From Petroclostridium sp. X23 (GTDB lineage Bacteria > Bacillota > Clostridia > SK-Y3), in NCBI RefSeq assembly GCF_030013905.1, contig NZ_CP124862.1, positions 5,087,051-5,151,050 of the forward strand: a stretch of DNA of 64,000 bases, written 5' to 3'. Below the pieces are notes generated by a model, which was given only the letters and a program-made list of their open reading frames with translations, ran no database searches and had not been told where the DNA came from. This document shows, piece by piece, positions 51,636 through 61,525 of the stretch. How positions within the stretch are numbered: position 1 is the first letter of the stretch; the number at the start of each line of letters is the position of its first letter. The translations under genes were made by a program, and so were the position numbers.

Positions 51636-54600
51636 AGAAATAAACATTGAAGCATTTAGAGCTTATGAAAAGTTACAAGCATTTGATTTTAGTCATAATG
51701 AAAGTGGAAATATTGCTGATTTAGTGGTTATCTACGCTCCTAATGGATATGGTAAAACATCATTTTTCGATGCTATAGAATGGGCAATTACTGATGAGAT
51801 TGGACGCTTTAAAAGCACTGATGCAATTAAGCAAGAGGTGAAGAATGAAAAAGGGGATATCTTAAAAAATAAAAACTCTGATGCTTTGCAAGGAACTGTT
51901 CGAATTATAAGTGAAAACGGTAGTATTTTTGAGATAAAGACTAAAAAGCGTACTGGAAATATGAAGAGCGATTATAAGCCTGGTGATTTAGAACCTATAC
52001 CAAATGAGTTACAAGAATTATTAAATGAAAAAAATACGTTCTGCACAACAAATATGTTGGCACATGATAAAATAACTAGTTTTTTACAAAACTATACGGC
52101 TGAAGATAAAACAAAAGCGCTACAAGTGTTTTGGGATAATAATGGATACTCTGAAATCCTAGAGGTGATAAACAATTTACATAATGAAATTGTTAAAAAA
52201 GAGAAAGCATTGGCTACAGAAGTTCAAAAAGAAGAAAGAGAATTAAAACAATATAAATATGAGTCAGATAAAGAATACGAAGTAAGACAGGTAATCAATA
52301 ATTTTAACGTGAATAGCATTGATTTTAAGATTAATTTAGAAAACCTGATTGAAAATATCGATACAGCATTAGAAAAAACTGCTTCAATTTTAAAAACAGT
52401 ACAGGACAATAAGCTTCAAAATGAAGCAAAACTTAATACATTGGAATTATTAACTATTGAATTTCCTAATTATTTATCTAATAAAGAAGACTTAGATATT
52501 AAAAAAGCTGAAAAAATAGAATATGAAAAAAAACTAGAGATATTAACCCGGATAGATAAGTTGATGGTACATAAAGAAAAATTGCAAAGTGAGAAAAAGC
52601 AAATTTGTGAAGTCATAGCTGGCTGGAGTTTGTACCAAAGTACTGAGATGGAAATATTATCAAAAAATGATTTAAAAAAGGAAGCTAACAATGCTAAGCC
52701 TGAATTACAGAAAAGTATAATTCAAATTAAGGATAACATTAATATTTGCAAGGAGAATGTTTCAAATTATACAGAATTAAAGAAAAAAGAATTAGAAGAA
52801 AAAAATCTTATCGAAATCGAGTTGGGAAAATTTAACAATAATACAGTTTGTCTCAATAAATATTCTAGATTACATAATAAAGCTTCATATTTATTGAGTC
52901 AACGTTTAGAAAAGCGAAAAGTTTCGAGCAATGCCATAAGTAGTATTGAATCGTTTATTGAAAACAAGTGCGGTATTGATCAAATAAAAAATTATATTAG
53001 CAGTGAAGTCTTAGATACTAATGAAAGGCTTACTGCTTTAAAAATTGAAAAATCAAATCGGGAGAAGCAGATAGTCCAGTTAGGAGAACACTACAAAAAT
53101 GCAATGCTTCTAAACGATAAAGTTAATCAATTAGTGATTCAAGGCAAAGAATTAGTAGAGAATTCAAAATCTTGTGAGTGTCCTTTGTGTCATGCAAAAT
53201 ATGAAGATTTTTCAACACTGATTTCAAGAATATCAGTGGAATATAAAAGTAGCTCAGAACTAGATAGCATAAAAAAGGATTTGGAAGAAAGTAAAAAATT
53301 AAATGCTGAAACTATTGAAAATATTGCTATAGAGTCTGAAAAACTGAAAAAATCTATACAAGATACTTCAAAAAGGATTCAAGAAGAATTCAATAGACAA
53401 AACGAAAGAATACACAGCTTACAATTGCGGATAAGTGATTGGAATAACTTAATTACAAATATTCAAAACGACAATGAAAATATGAAAAGAAAATATGATT
53501 CAAAAAATGTAAACATACAAGACATTGAAGCAATAAATTTATTGAAAACTCAAATGGATAAAAATGTATTTGATTTGTCTAAAAATATCGAAAGTGAGGA
53601 GACAAAAATTACTACAAATCTAGATTTGGTAAAAAATCTAGAAATTAAATTGAAAAATGAGGAACTTAAGATTATTGAACTTGATGAAAAAATATCAGAA
53701 GTCAAAAACAATGATATTTACCAAGCAATACTAGTATTTTTAGTAAGTAAAAATCTCAGAAATGAAAATGATGACTTACAAAGTGTATTGAAAAAAATAG
53801 AGAATGAAAAAAATGATATTAGCAAAAGTATTGTTGAGACTGAAGCTGAAATAACTAATTCACAGAATAAAATTCAAGGGGCAAAGGAAGAGATTAATCT
53901 TCAATATAATTCATTACTAATTAAGATTCAAGAATCCACAGCTGTTTTAGATGGGTATCTGCTACGATGCACAAAAGCATTTGAGAACATAAGTGTAGAG
54001 GAAAAAGATATTGGTGAACAGTTAGAAAAACAAAAAACTAATCTCTTAGGTAAGAAAAGTAAGATCGATGAAAGTATAGCTGTTTTAAATTCGATACTTA
54101 ATGATATTAAGAGTTTGCAAGAACAGAAAATTTGGCTTGATAAGAAAAAAGAACATGAACGAAAAAAGAGCAAACTAGATGTCCTTCAAGCAAAACAGCA
54201 GAATTTAAAAAATAGCAAAACTGTTGTGGAGGATTATATTGTTAAGCAGACAAATGCATATTTTAATTCAAATACAATCAATCAGATTTATCACAAGATA
54301 GATCCGCACCCAACTATGAATCACATCAAGTTCCTTACAGAGAGTTCTGGAAAGGGATTACAAACACATATTTACACTTATGATAAATCGGAAGAAGATA
54401 AAATGTCTCCTGTGTTGTATTTGAGTTCTGCACAAGTTAATATTTTATCATTATGTATTTTCTTGGCAAAAGTATTAACGGAAAGGGGTACAACATTTAA
54501 TACAATATTTATGGATGATCCAATTCAACATCTTGATGGAATTAATTTGTTAGCTTTTATTGATTTGTTAAGGACGATTACTACCGTTATGGGAAGACAA

Positions 54601-54726
54601 ATTGTCATATCAACTCATAATGAGCATTTCTACAATCTGATAAAGGTTAAAATGGATGATAGGTATTATTTATCTAAGTTCATCGAGCTTAATAGTGTAG
54701 GTGAGATTAGTAAGAAATATAAATAA
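51619..54726 (+). CDS. SMC/Rad50-like ATPase (LmuB-like)
   Basis: A 1035-residue coiled-coil ATPase. Walker A is YAPNGYGKTSFFDAIEW near residue 45, and Walker B near residue 970 is TIFMDDPIQHLDG. A signature-like LSSAQVNIL and the H-loop STHNEHFY are also seen. Two long coiled coils meet at a zinc-hook-like CECPLCHAKY near residue 520. GGAGG lies 7 bases before the ATG. Such proteins sense or bind foreign DNA in Lamassu systems and dimerise through the hook. Lys/Glu/Ile-rich composition and high AT content are typical. Confidence 0.85.
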   Translation: MSKKIKEINIEAFRAYEKLQAFDFSHNESGNIADLVVIYAPNGYGKTSFFDAIEWAITDEIGRFKSTDAIKQEVKNEKGDILKNKNSDALQGTVRIISENGSIFEIKTKKRTGNMKSDYKPGDLEPIPNELQELLNEKNTFCTTNMLAHDKITSFLQNYTAEDKTKALQVFWDNNGYSEILEVINNLHNEIVKKEKALATEVQKEERELKQYKYESDKEYEVRQVINNFNVNSIDFKINLENLIENIDTALEKTASILKTVQDNKLQNEAKLNTLELLTIEFPNYLSNKEDLDIKKAEKIEYEKKLEILTRIDKLMVHKEKLQSEKKQICEVIAGWSLYQSTEMEILSKNDLKKEANNAKPELQKSIIQIKDNINICKENVSNYTELKKKELEEKNLIEIELGKFNNNTVCLNKYSRLHNKASYLLSQRLEKRKVSSNAISSIESFIENKCGIDQIKNYISSEVLDTNERLTALKIEKSNREKQIVQLGEHYKNAMLLNDKVNQLVIQGKELVENSKSCECPLCHAKYEDFSTLISRISVEYKSSSELDSIKKDLEESKKLNAETIENIAIESEKLKKSIQDTSKRIQEEFNRQNERIHSLQLRISDWNNLITNIQNDNENMKRKYDSKNVNIQDIEAINLLKTQMDKNVFDLSKNIESEETKITTNLDLVKNLEIKLKNEELKIIELDEKISEVKNNDIYQAILVFLVSKNLRNENDDLQSVLKKIENEKNDISKSIVETEAEITNSQNKIQGAKEEINLQYNSLLIKIQESTAVLDGYLLRCTKAFENISVEEKDIGEQLEKQKTNLLGKKSKIDESIAVLNSILNDIKSLQEQKIWLDKKKEHERKKSKLDVLQAKQQNLKNSKTVVEDYIVKQTNAYFNSNTINQIYHKIDPHPTMNHIKFLTESSGKGLQTHIYTYDKSEEDKMSPVLYLSSAQVNILSLCIFLAKVLTERGTTFNTIFMDDPIQHLDGINLLAFIDLLRTITTVMGRQIVISTHNEHFYNLIKVKMDDRYYLSKFIELNSVGEISKKYK

Positions 54727-54821
54727 TAGTAAGTTAATGGTTACAAGAAATGATTAAACGATATTGAAAATCAAAATTACAATACTCTTAATAGTATTTT
54801 ACGGATGAGGAGAGAAGTTAT

Positions 54822-56144
54822 ATGCTTGATTTTAAAGAAATGCGGGATGATGGAGTTGAGTTTGAGCAGCTTATAAGAGAGTTGTTATTGGCAGAAGGAC
54901 TTGATGTACATTGGACCGGTGTTGGCCCGGATGGTGACAAAGATCTGATTGCAATAGAATCGTATGAAGGCATACTTGGTTCTATTAAAAGGAAGTGGGT
55001 GGTGCAATGTAAGCATAATGCTCATAGTGGAAAGTCGGTAAGCAAGGATGACTTGAATATAATGGAAACTTGTCTTGCGGTCGATGCTGATGGATATTTA
55101 TTAGCTTGTTCTACACAGCCTACTTCGGCATTAATACGACACTTCAAAGAAATACAAGATAATAAAGGCCTTGAAACAAGATATTGGGATTCTATAGAAA
55201 TTGAGAAGAGATTAATGAAACCCAATAATTTTCATTTGATAAATGTCTTTTTTGAGAACTCTTCTAAAAAGATTGGCTGGAAATTATTTAATACTCAAGA
55301 CACAAAATTCTGGATGGCATATTTTAAAAAGTATTTTATTTATTTGTCATCTAGAGATTCTTTGACATTTAGCGAATTGAAGTTTGTTGAAAAAATAATA
55401 GAAATCACTGAAGCATTTAATGGTATCGATAGAAAGGAATTAATTGGTATTGAGAGATGGACAAATAATATAGAATATTTAGTGCCTAGAGCAGTTCATT
55501 ATGATGATAAAAATACAAACTTTACGGTTTTTTTAGATTACATGTTTTATTCAGGTGAAAAGCCAAAAGCAAGAGCTGTAGATTTTAATGAGTATTTTAA
55601 TCAGGATAATTGGAATGTTGATGGAGCCTGTGTTAAATGGGATATTCGTTTTGTGGAAGCTAATTTTGCTTCAGACCACTTTAGGATCAATCATAAAGAC
55701 TACTATAAAATGTATATGGATAACTTTAAAACAGGGTATGAAAGAGATTGTAGTATCACTGATTTTATGTATGACGATTATGATTTTATTGAAAAGACAA
55801 TAATAGATTATGAATTTCAAGATTTCATTGAAAGTGCTGATTATACATACTCTTTTGATAAAATGGAGAGCGATATAATTGCTTGCCTAAAAGAAAAAGA
55901 GGGTGGTAGTGCATTAATCGAAACGGTTCTAAATTTTTGTAGAAAGAATAATGATTTTGATAGTAGTGATGGACGGTTACTAAATACTTGGCAAATTGTA
56001 TATCTAAATAGCATTATGAAACTTAGAGAAAAAGGGATTCTTTCTTCAAAGTATGGTTCACCAAAGGGAGTTGTAACTCTTAGTGAAAAAGGAAGAAATA
56101 TGTGTAACTACTACGATACAATATTGAGAAAAGGTAAACGCTAA
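54822..56144 (+). CDS. Mrr-like restriction endonuclease-domain protein
   Basis: A 440-residue protein. Residues 1-120 carry a PD-(D/E)xK nuclease fold of the Mrr type: GVEFEQLIRELLL, the acidic GVGPDGDKDLIAIE and the QxK strand WVVQCKHN. The remaining 320 residues are unassigned, with a winged-helix-like end (ILSSKYGSPKGVVTLSEKG). It follows the SMC gene by 95 bases with its own ribosome site (GGAGAG). It could be a further effector of the same defence system or an independent restriction gene. Confidence 0.7.
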   Translation: MLDFKEMRDDGVEFEQLIRELLLAEGLDVHWTGVGPDGDKDLIAIESYEGILGSIKRKWVVQCKHNAHSGKSVSKDDLNIMETCLAVDADGYLLACSTQPTSALIRHFKEIQDNKGLETRYWDSIEIEKRLMKPNNFHLINVFFENSSKKIGWKLFNTQDTKFWMAYFKKYFIYLSSRDSLTFSELKFVEKIIEITEAFNGIDRKELIGIERWTNNIEYLVPRAVHYDDKNTNFTVFLDYMFYSGEKPKARAVDFNEYFNQDNWNVDGACVKWDIRFVEANFASDHFRINHKDYYKMYMDNFKTGYERDCSITDFMYDDYDFIEKTIIDYEFQDFIESADYTYSFDKMESDIIACLKEKEGGSALIETVLNFCRKNNDFDSSDGRLLNTWQIVYLNSIMKLREKGILSSKYGSPKGVVTLSEKGRNMCNYYDTILRKGKR

Positions 56145-56313
56145 TTTAATATACAAATTCTGTTGCTTGAAAACGCAGAATTTATTATCTTCTAAATTAT
56201 TTATTTTCGCACATGAATATGCCGCCTCTGATTTGACACTTTGACCGCATTAATTGGGGTAGTGGGAGCATTCGTGCTCTGTACTGAAATGTACATGCTA
56301 AATAATGGAATTA

Positions 56314-56405
56314 CTAACAACCTTCATATTCATTAATATATCTATAAAGAGTTGCCCTGCTCACATCTACCAATTTTGCAAATTCTATGTAAGCGTAAAG
56401 GCACC
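56314..56405 (-). pseudogene. Resolvase/recombinase helix-turn-helix remnant
   Basis: The minus strand reads EFAKLVDVSRATLYRYINEY then GC and stop, the C-terminal DNA-binding motif of a serine resolvase or invertase. The upstream catalytic part is missing. Confidence 0.55.
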
Positions 56406-56424
56406 CATCAATAGATTTAAAACC

Positions 56425-56454
56425 CTTCTTTCTTTTCTCGAGAAAAGAAAGAAG
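56425..56454. repeat. Perfect 30-base palindrome
   Basis: CTTCTTTCTTTTCTC directly followed by its exact complement, centred on CTCGAG. No T tract follows. Confidence 0.7.
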
Positions 56455-56533
56455 CAAAGAAAAGCGAACCTACAAAATATATTGTTTCGAGTCTCCCTGC
56501 TACTGCTTTCCGTTTTATGTCAGTGGCTCACCC

Positions 56534-56572
56534 TGCGCCATAGTGGCTCATTTTGAGCGACACTATGGCGCA
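56534..56572. repeat. Hairpin with 12-bp perfect stem
   Basis: TGCGCCATAGTG and CACTATGGCGCA enclose an inner GCTCA-TTT-TGAGC. It may be the end of a lost element. Confidence 0.65.
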
Positions 56573-56599
56573 ATCAGATGCGTATGGGCGGCTCCGCCG

Positions 56600-56808
56600 C
56601 ACCGAAATATTCACTCAATACCCGGGCAAGAGATTTTTATGATGTATATATTTTGGCTACTCTTCACGAAAGAAACATAAATAAAAATAATTTGAAAAAT
56701 GCATTAGCTTCGACTGCCCTTAAAAGAGGCACTTTAGATAAGATGAACAACTTGCTTAACTTGAGTATCTGGTTTTCAAATGTGATTATGTATATTCTAT
56801 TAACTTAA
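56600..56808 (+). pseudogene. AbiEii/AbiGii-type nucleotidyltransferase fragment
   Basis: The segment TRARDFYDVYILATL and the following ALASTALKRGT match the C-terminal part of AbiEii-family toxins (DFYDIYLL...ATFxRRGT). The N-terminal nucleotidyltransferase half is missing. It sits beside two palindromes and a resolvase remnant. Confidence 0.55.
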
Positions 56809-56886
56809 GAAAGTTGAAAAAACACAAATTTCTGGACACACCCTATTAAAAAGAAGCCGTTTGCTTTATTCATTTTAACATCCTCC

Positions 56887-57150
56887 CTACATTTTAAACA
56901 AATACCACTTACAAGTGTTTATTTCATATTTTAGCTCATAAATTCTTTCAATGTCATCTAAAATACTTTGACATTTAAAAATAATCATCCGGTTTCCTGC
57001 TAGTTTTTCTTCTTTTCTAGTAATTATTCTATTCACCGTAATACAGATCTTTGATTGATCTTCTAATGAAGCTCTATATTTAATGGGGTTTGGGATTCCT
57101 TGCTCTGTGAACCAGGCAATCATTTCAATAGGTTTCATTAAAACTTTCAT
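56887..57150 (-). CDS. Small partner protein of the Y-family polymerase
   Basis: An 87-residue protein (MKVLMKPIEMIAWF at the start, LAGNRMIIFKCQS in the middle, YELKYEINTCKWYLFKM at the end). It starts 18 bases after the polymerase stop with GGGAG upstream, so the two are one operon. I recall similar small proteins beside Clostridia dinB-type genes, but no function is known. Confidence 0.7.
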   Translation of the reverse strand: MKVLMKPIEMIAWFTEQGIPNPIKYRASLEDQSKICITVNRIITRKEEKLAGNRMIIFKCQSILDDIERIYELKYEINTCKWYLFKM

Positions 57151-57168
57151 TATTACTCCCACCTCTTA

Positions 57169-58419
57169 TTATAAAATACTTGACATCATTTGATAATCTT
57201 CTTCCATAACACCACCTGCGATAGGTCTTAAACCACTATTCAAAAAGCATGAACGGATAATTGATTGTGAACCATATTTGATTCGTATATCATCAAGGGT
57301 TTTATCTAAAGCTTTTTGGTTTTCCCAGTTCTTATCAAATAGGGAAAGCTGTATGAAATCATTGCCGCACAGCTCTGATACTCTTACACCTAGATGCCGT
57401 ATTTTTTGGCCTTTCCACATCTCATCAAACAACCGGCAGGCTATTTTATAAATGTTCATGGTGCAGTCAATGGAAGCGAAGAGCTTTCGCTGATGGGAAT
57501 ATGAAAAAAATTCATCCGTCTTGATGGATACCGATACCAACTGGGCGCAAAGCTTTGAATGTCTGAGTCTTGCGGATACTGTTTCCACCAGAGAAAGAAG
57601 TATCATATGGGCAGTCTTCCGATCTTCTACATCGAAAGCAATAGTGGTAGAATTTCCTATTCCTTTTATGTTCGTATGTCCACCGGTAAAAACAGGAGAG
57701 TTTTCAATTCCGTTGGCATAGTTCCATATTAATTGGCCGAAGGATTTTAGCTTATATTTAAGTAGATCCGGATCTGTTTTTGCAAGATCTCTTATAGTGT
57801 ATATACCCATCTGATGAAGTTTAGGTGCAGTTGCCCTTCCAACCATATATAGATCCGATACCGGAAGAGGCCACATTTTTTCTGGAATCTCTTCAGGAAA
57901 GAGAGTATGCACTTTGTCAGGTTTTTCAAGGTCTCCGCCTATTTTAGCCAAAAGCTTATTACTTGAGATACCGATATTAATTGTGAATCCTAATTCCTTG
58001 TATATTCTTTCTTTAATTTTATAAGCTGCTTCAACGGGATCTCCCCAAAGCGTCTCCAGGTTGGTAAAGTCCAAAAAACATTCATCAATACTGAAAATCT
58101 GTATTTTGGGAGAATATTCTTCCAGAATCTTTATCAAAGCGGAACTACACTGCATATATAGGTCATATCGAGGAGGAACAACTACTAAGTGTGGACACCG
58201 TTGCCTCACTGCATATAAAGATTCTCCAGTTTGAATATTATATTCTTTTGCAGGAATGGATTTCGCTAGAACGATTCCATGTCTGGATGCTTCATCTCCA
58301 CCTACAACAGAAGCAATGGTACGCAGGTCAACACTATCCCCATGCTGCAGTCTATATACAGCTTCCCAAGATAAATAAGCACTATTAACATCAATATGAA
58401 AAATAATTCTTCTGGTCAT
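57169..58419 (-). CDS. Y-family DNA polymerase (DinB/UmuC-like)
   Basis: A 416-residue translesion polymerase. The first catalytic Asp lies in IFHIDVNSAYLSWEAV and the second acidic pair in IFSIDECFLDFT (near 104). GISSNKLLAKIGGDLEKPD and a little-finger domain follow. A LexA-type box lies 33 bases upstream of the start, so it should be SOS-induced. The variant HIDVN start is common in Firmicute UmuC-like proteins. Confidence 0.9.
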   Translation of the reverse strand: MTRRIIFHIDVNSAYLSWEAVYRLQHGDSVDLRTIASVVGGDEASRHGIVLAKSIPAKEYNIQTGESLYAVRQRCPHLVVVPPRYDLYMQCSSALIKILEEYSPKIQIFSIDECFLDFTNLETLWGDPVEAAYKIKERIYKELGFTINIGISSNKLLAKIGGDLEKPDKVHTLFPEEIPEKMWPLPVSDLYMVGRATAPKLHQMGIYTIRDLAKTDPDLLKYKLKSFGQLIWNYANGIENSPVFTGGHTNIKGIGNSTTIAFDVEDRKTAHMILLSLVETVSARLRHSKLCAQLVSVSIKTDEFFSYSHQRKLFASIDCTMNIYKIACRLFDEMWKGQKIRHLGVRVSELCGNDFIQLSLFDKNWENQKALDKTLDDIRIKYGSQSIIRSCFLNSGLRPIAGGVMEEDYQMMSSIL

Positions 58420-58451
58420 ACTATTTCACCTCAAGCAAGTCTATTATATTA

Positions 58452-58465
58452 CGAACATATGTTCT
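58452..58465. promoter_or_regulatory. LexA box upstream of the Y-family polymerase
   Basis: CGAACATATGTTCT matches the Firmicutes consensus CGAACRNRYGTTYG at all but the last base, with a perfect GAAC-N4-GTTC dyad. The rest of the gap up to 58761 shows no gene. Confidence 0.85.
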
Positions 58466-58881
58466 GTGTAAAGATAGTATGAGTGATTTTTTTAAAAAAT
58501 TCAAACTTCACTTGCGGGAATTTGCCAAGTAATGTGGAACTAATACACAGGAAAACATAAGAAATAGAGTGGTTCCTGAATGTGAGAATACTAGAATTTC
58601 GAAAAATAGCTTAAATAAAGTTCTTTATACAATTTTACTGGCGATATATCTCTATTTTATTAGCTTTTAGAAAAAGTTTAAAAAGGATCGCATTACTCTA
58701 ATAAGAAGTTAATAGTTTTAGAAAAAATTTCTAACATAAGACATTACATCACATTCGTTTCGTAAACGCTTCATAGTAAGTACCTTTTCTTTAAGTATTA
58801 TATTTGAGATAATGCTCTCATGAACTATTCAGTCAAAAAAGTTTAGTACTAAACTTTTTTGACTCTAGGGAAGGAGAACAT

Positions 58882-59268
58882 ATGAAGACTCAAACAAGTT
58901 TAGTGGCAGAGCAGATTCGTATACAAAAATGGTCGGAGCAAATTAAAGATTGTCAGGCTCGACCGGCTGGAATGAAAGTTGATACCTGGTGCGAACAGAA
59001 TGGTATAACAAAAGCAGCATACTATTTTAGGCTACGACGTGTGCGCGAGGCGTGTTTAGCCCATGCTCAGAATAATGAGTCGCACTTTGTGGAATTGCCT
59101 GTACCAACAAACTCAAAACCTGTACATTCATGCCCAAGCGAAAAAACGCTGGCATCTGACACTGTTGCAATACTACATGGAACAAATGATATATCGATTG
59201 AATTACTTTCTACTGCATCAACTGAGTTTATTAGTACTCTTATCGGAGCTATCGCTCATGTTAAATGA
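58882..59268 (+). CDS. tnpA: IS66 accessory protein TnpA
   Basis: A 128-residue protein of the IS66 TnpA type, with a helix-turn-helix-like start (WSEQIKDCQARPAGMKVDTW) and CEQNGITKAAYYFRLRRVRE. Required with TnpB for IS66 transposition. Overlaps tnpB by 11 bases. Confidence 0.85.
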   Translation: MKTQTSLVAEQIRIQKWSEQIKDCQARPAGMKVDTWCEQNGITKAAYYFRLRRVREACLAHAQNNESHFVELPVPTNSKPVHSCPSEKTLASDTVAILHGTNDISIELLSTASTEFISTLIGAIAHVK

Positions 59269-59620
59269 TGGAAACGGATTCAAGAAAATTTATCTGGCAA
59301 CAGGGTATACCGATCTCCGCAGGGGTATTGAGGGATTAGCCGCCATCATTCGCTTTCAATTTCATCTCGATCCTTATGACACAAACACGTTATTCTTATT
59401 CTGTGGAAGACGGTGTGACCGTATCAAAGCGGTCTTATGGGAAGGTGATGGCTTTTTGCTGCTGTATAAGAGACTTAATACAGGTGCCTTTAGTTGGCCA
59501 AGATCTGCAGATGAGGCGATTGAAATATCAGAGGAACAGTACCGAATGTTAATGCAAGGGCTAGAGATTGTTGCAAAACGTCCGATTACAGAATTAAAGG
59601 ATCCACCAAAGGCTATGTAG
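59258..59620 (+). CDS. tnpB: IS66 accessory protein TnpB
   Basis: A 120-residue Orf2 protein: YLATGYTDLRRGIEGLAAII at the start, LFLFCGRRCDRIKAVLWEGDG in the middle, and GAFSWPRS. The ATG at 59258 inside the end of tnpA gives the usual coupled start. Confidence 0.92.
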   Translation: MLNDGNGFKKIYLATGYTDLRRGIEGLAAIIRFQFHLDPYDTNTLFLFCGRRCDRIKAVLWEGDGFLLLYKRLNTGAFSWPRSADEAIEISEEQYRMLMQGLEIVAKRPITELKDPPKAM

Positions 59621-59682
59621 TTTTTGTGCATTTCGTAGAATTTAAAATTCTTGAAAAGCTGAAATCTGAAAATACTTTTCTA

Positions 59683-59805
59683 TTATCCACACACTGCAAT
59701 TCTGACCGTGAATTGTTAAGGCCAATTATATAAGAATTATCGGTTTGTGTGGATAACCATTCTAAGATGTCAAAGATTTTTGACCTTTTAGAAAGGTTAT
59801 CCACC
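59683..59805. promoter_or_regulatory. Cluster of DnaA-box sequences inside IS66
   Basis: TTATCCACA at 59683-59691 and its complement TGTGGATAA at 59748-59756 are perfect DnaA boxes and form an 11-bp inverted repeat (TTATCCACACA). TTATCCACC at 59797-59805 is one mismatch away. They lie in the 273-base gap between tnpB and tnpC. Confidence 0.5.
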
Positions 59806-59893
59806 GTCAAAATGACGGAAGGCTAACGAACACAGATTAGCGTAATTACGCTGTATCTGCTATAATTAAGTCCAATAAAAGGAGTTCTTGATT

Positions 59894-61525
59894 ATGGCAT
59901 TTAAATATACAGAAGAACAATTGAATACAATGGACAAGTCGCTCCTTGTCTCGATGTTTCTTGGTCTGCAAGAACAAATGGATGCGCTTACTCAGGAGAC
60001 GCACGCTCTTAATGAGAAGATGCAGCTCATGATGGAACAGCTAGTTCTTGCTACCAACCATCGTTTTGGCAGATCCACCGAGAAGATGGAGGATGTTGCT
60101 CAGATCCGCTTTATGGAAGTCGATGGGACCATCGTATTCTTTAACGAAGCAGAGGCAGTCTGTGATCTGGATGTGCCGGAACCTGAGGAGCTAGAACAAA
60201 GCCCCTCAAAGAAGACAAAGCAGTCCGGAAAGAAAGAAAAAGATTTAGCAGGTCTTCCAACGAACAGAATCAATCATTACATGACAGAGGAAGAATTGAC
60301 TGCTGAATTCGGTGAAAAAGGCTGGAAACAGCTTCCGGATGTGATTACCAAACGGTATAAGTTTGTCCCTGCAAAGGTAGAAGTCGATGAGCACCATATT
60401 GGAGTCTATGCAAGCAAATCAGATGAGCATATGGTAAAAGCAGCGTATCCGAAGGGACTGCTTCATGGTAGTCCGGTATCTCCTTCACTTGGGGCAGCTA
60501 TCATGAATGGCAAGTATGTGAATGCAGTTCCTCTTTATCGTTTGGAAAAAGAGTTTGAACGTTATGGACTGGCAATTACCCGTCAGAATATGGCGAACTG
60601 GATGATCCGTCTTGGAGAAGAATACCTTGGAATCATGTATGATCATCTTCACAAGCTACTCTATGATTATCATGTCATCCAGGCAGATGAAACTCCGGTT
60701 CTCGTTAATCGTGACGGTCGACCGGCAGGAAGTAAGAGCTACATGTGGGTATACCGTTCAGGTTTCATGTATAGAGCCAGGCAGATCGTGTTGTATGAAT
60801 ACCAGAAAACGAGGAATGCATCACATCCAAGGACATTCCTAAAGGATTATTCTGGTATCTGCGTAACAGATGGATATCAGGTCTACCACACTGTAGAAAA
60901 ACAACTTGAGGATCTGACGATTGCTGGGTGCTGGGTTCACGCAAGACGGCGTCTTGATGAAGCACAGAAAGTGATTTCGGAGCCTGCAAGGAAAGAATCC
61001 ATGGCATATCTGCTCATGAAACAGATCCAGGCCATATATCGTGAAGAAGGCAAGTTAAAGGACCTTACTTCTGAGGAACGACTTAAGCAACGCCAGGTTA
61101 TAATTAAGCCCATGGTGGATGCTCTATTTGTGTACATCAAACAGCATGAATGTGAAGTCCCGGGAAAAGGAAAACTTCGCGAAGGATTCAATTACTTAAT
61201 AAATCAGGAACGCTATCTTAAAGTATTTTTAACTGATGGTGATGTTCCAATGGATAACAATGCAAGTGAACGAGCCATTCGTGGCTTCTGTATAGGAAAA
61301 AAGAATTGGCAAGTTATCGATACGATAAGAGGAGCAACCAGTTCTGCTATCATCTATAGTATTGCTGAAACTGCAAAGGCGAATAACTTAAAGCCTTATG
61401 AATATTTTGAATATCTGTTAACAGAGATTCCAAAACATATGGAAGATACAGATAAATCATTTTTGAATGATCTGCTTCCATGGTCAGATAAGCTTCCGAA
61501 AAACATCAAAAAGTCAGAACAATAA
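59894..61525 (+). CDS. tnpC: IS66 transposase TnpC
   Basis: A 543-residue DDE transposase. An N-terminal coiled coil and ATNHRFGRSTEKM are followed by the catalytic motifs VIQADETPVLV (Asp), ICVTDGYQVY (Asp) and PMDNNASERAIRGFCIGKKN (Glu). GGAG lies 9 bases before the ATG at 59894. Full length, so the element could be active. Confidence 0.94.
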   Translation: MAFKYTEEQLNTMDKSLLVSMFLGLQEQMDALTQETHALNEKMQLMMEQLVLATNHRFGRSTEKMEDVAQIRFMEVDGTIVFFNEAEAVCDLDVPEPEELEQSPSKKTKQSGKKEKDLAGLPTNRINHYMTEEELTAEFGEKGWKQLPDVITKRYKFVPAKVEVDEHHIGVYASKSDEHMVKAAYPKGLLHGSPVSPSLGAAIMNGKYVNAVPLYRLEKEFERYGLAITRQNMANWMIRLGEEYLGIMYDHLHKLLYDYHVIQADETPVLVNRDGRPAGSKSYMWVYRSGFMYRARQIVLYEYQKTRNASHPRTFLKDYSGICVTDGYQVYHTVEKQLEDLTIAGCWVHARRRLDEAQKVISEPARKESMAYLLMKQIQAIYREEGKLKDLTSEERLKQRQVIIKPMVDALFVYIKQHECEVPGKGKLREGFNYLINQERYLKVFLTDGDVPMDNNASERAIRGFCIGKKNWQVIDTIRGATSSAIIYSIAETAKANNLKPYEYFEYLLTEIPKHMEDTDKSFLNDLLPWSDKLPKNIKKSEQ

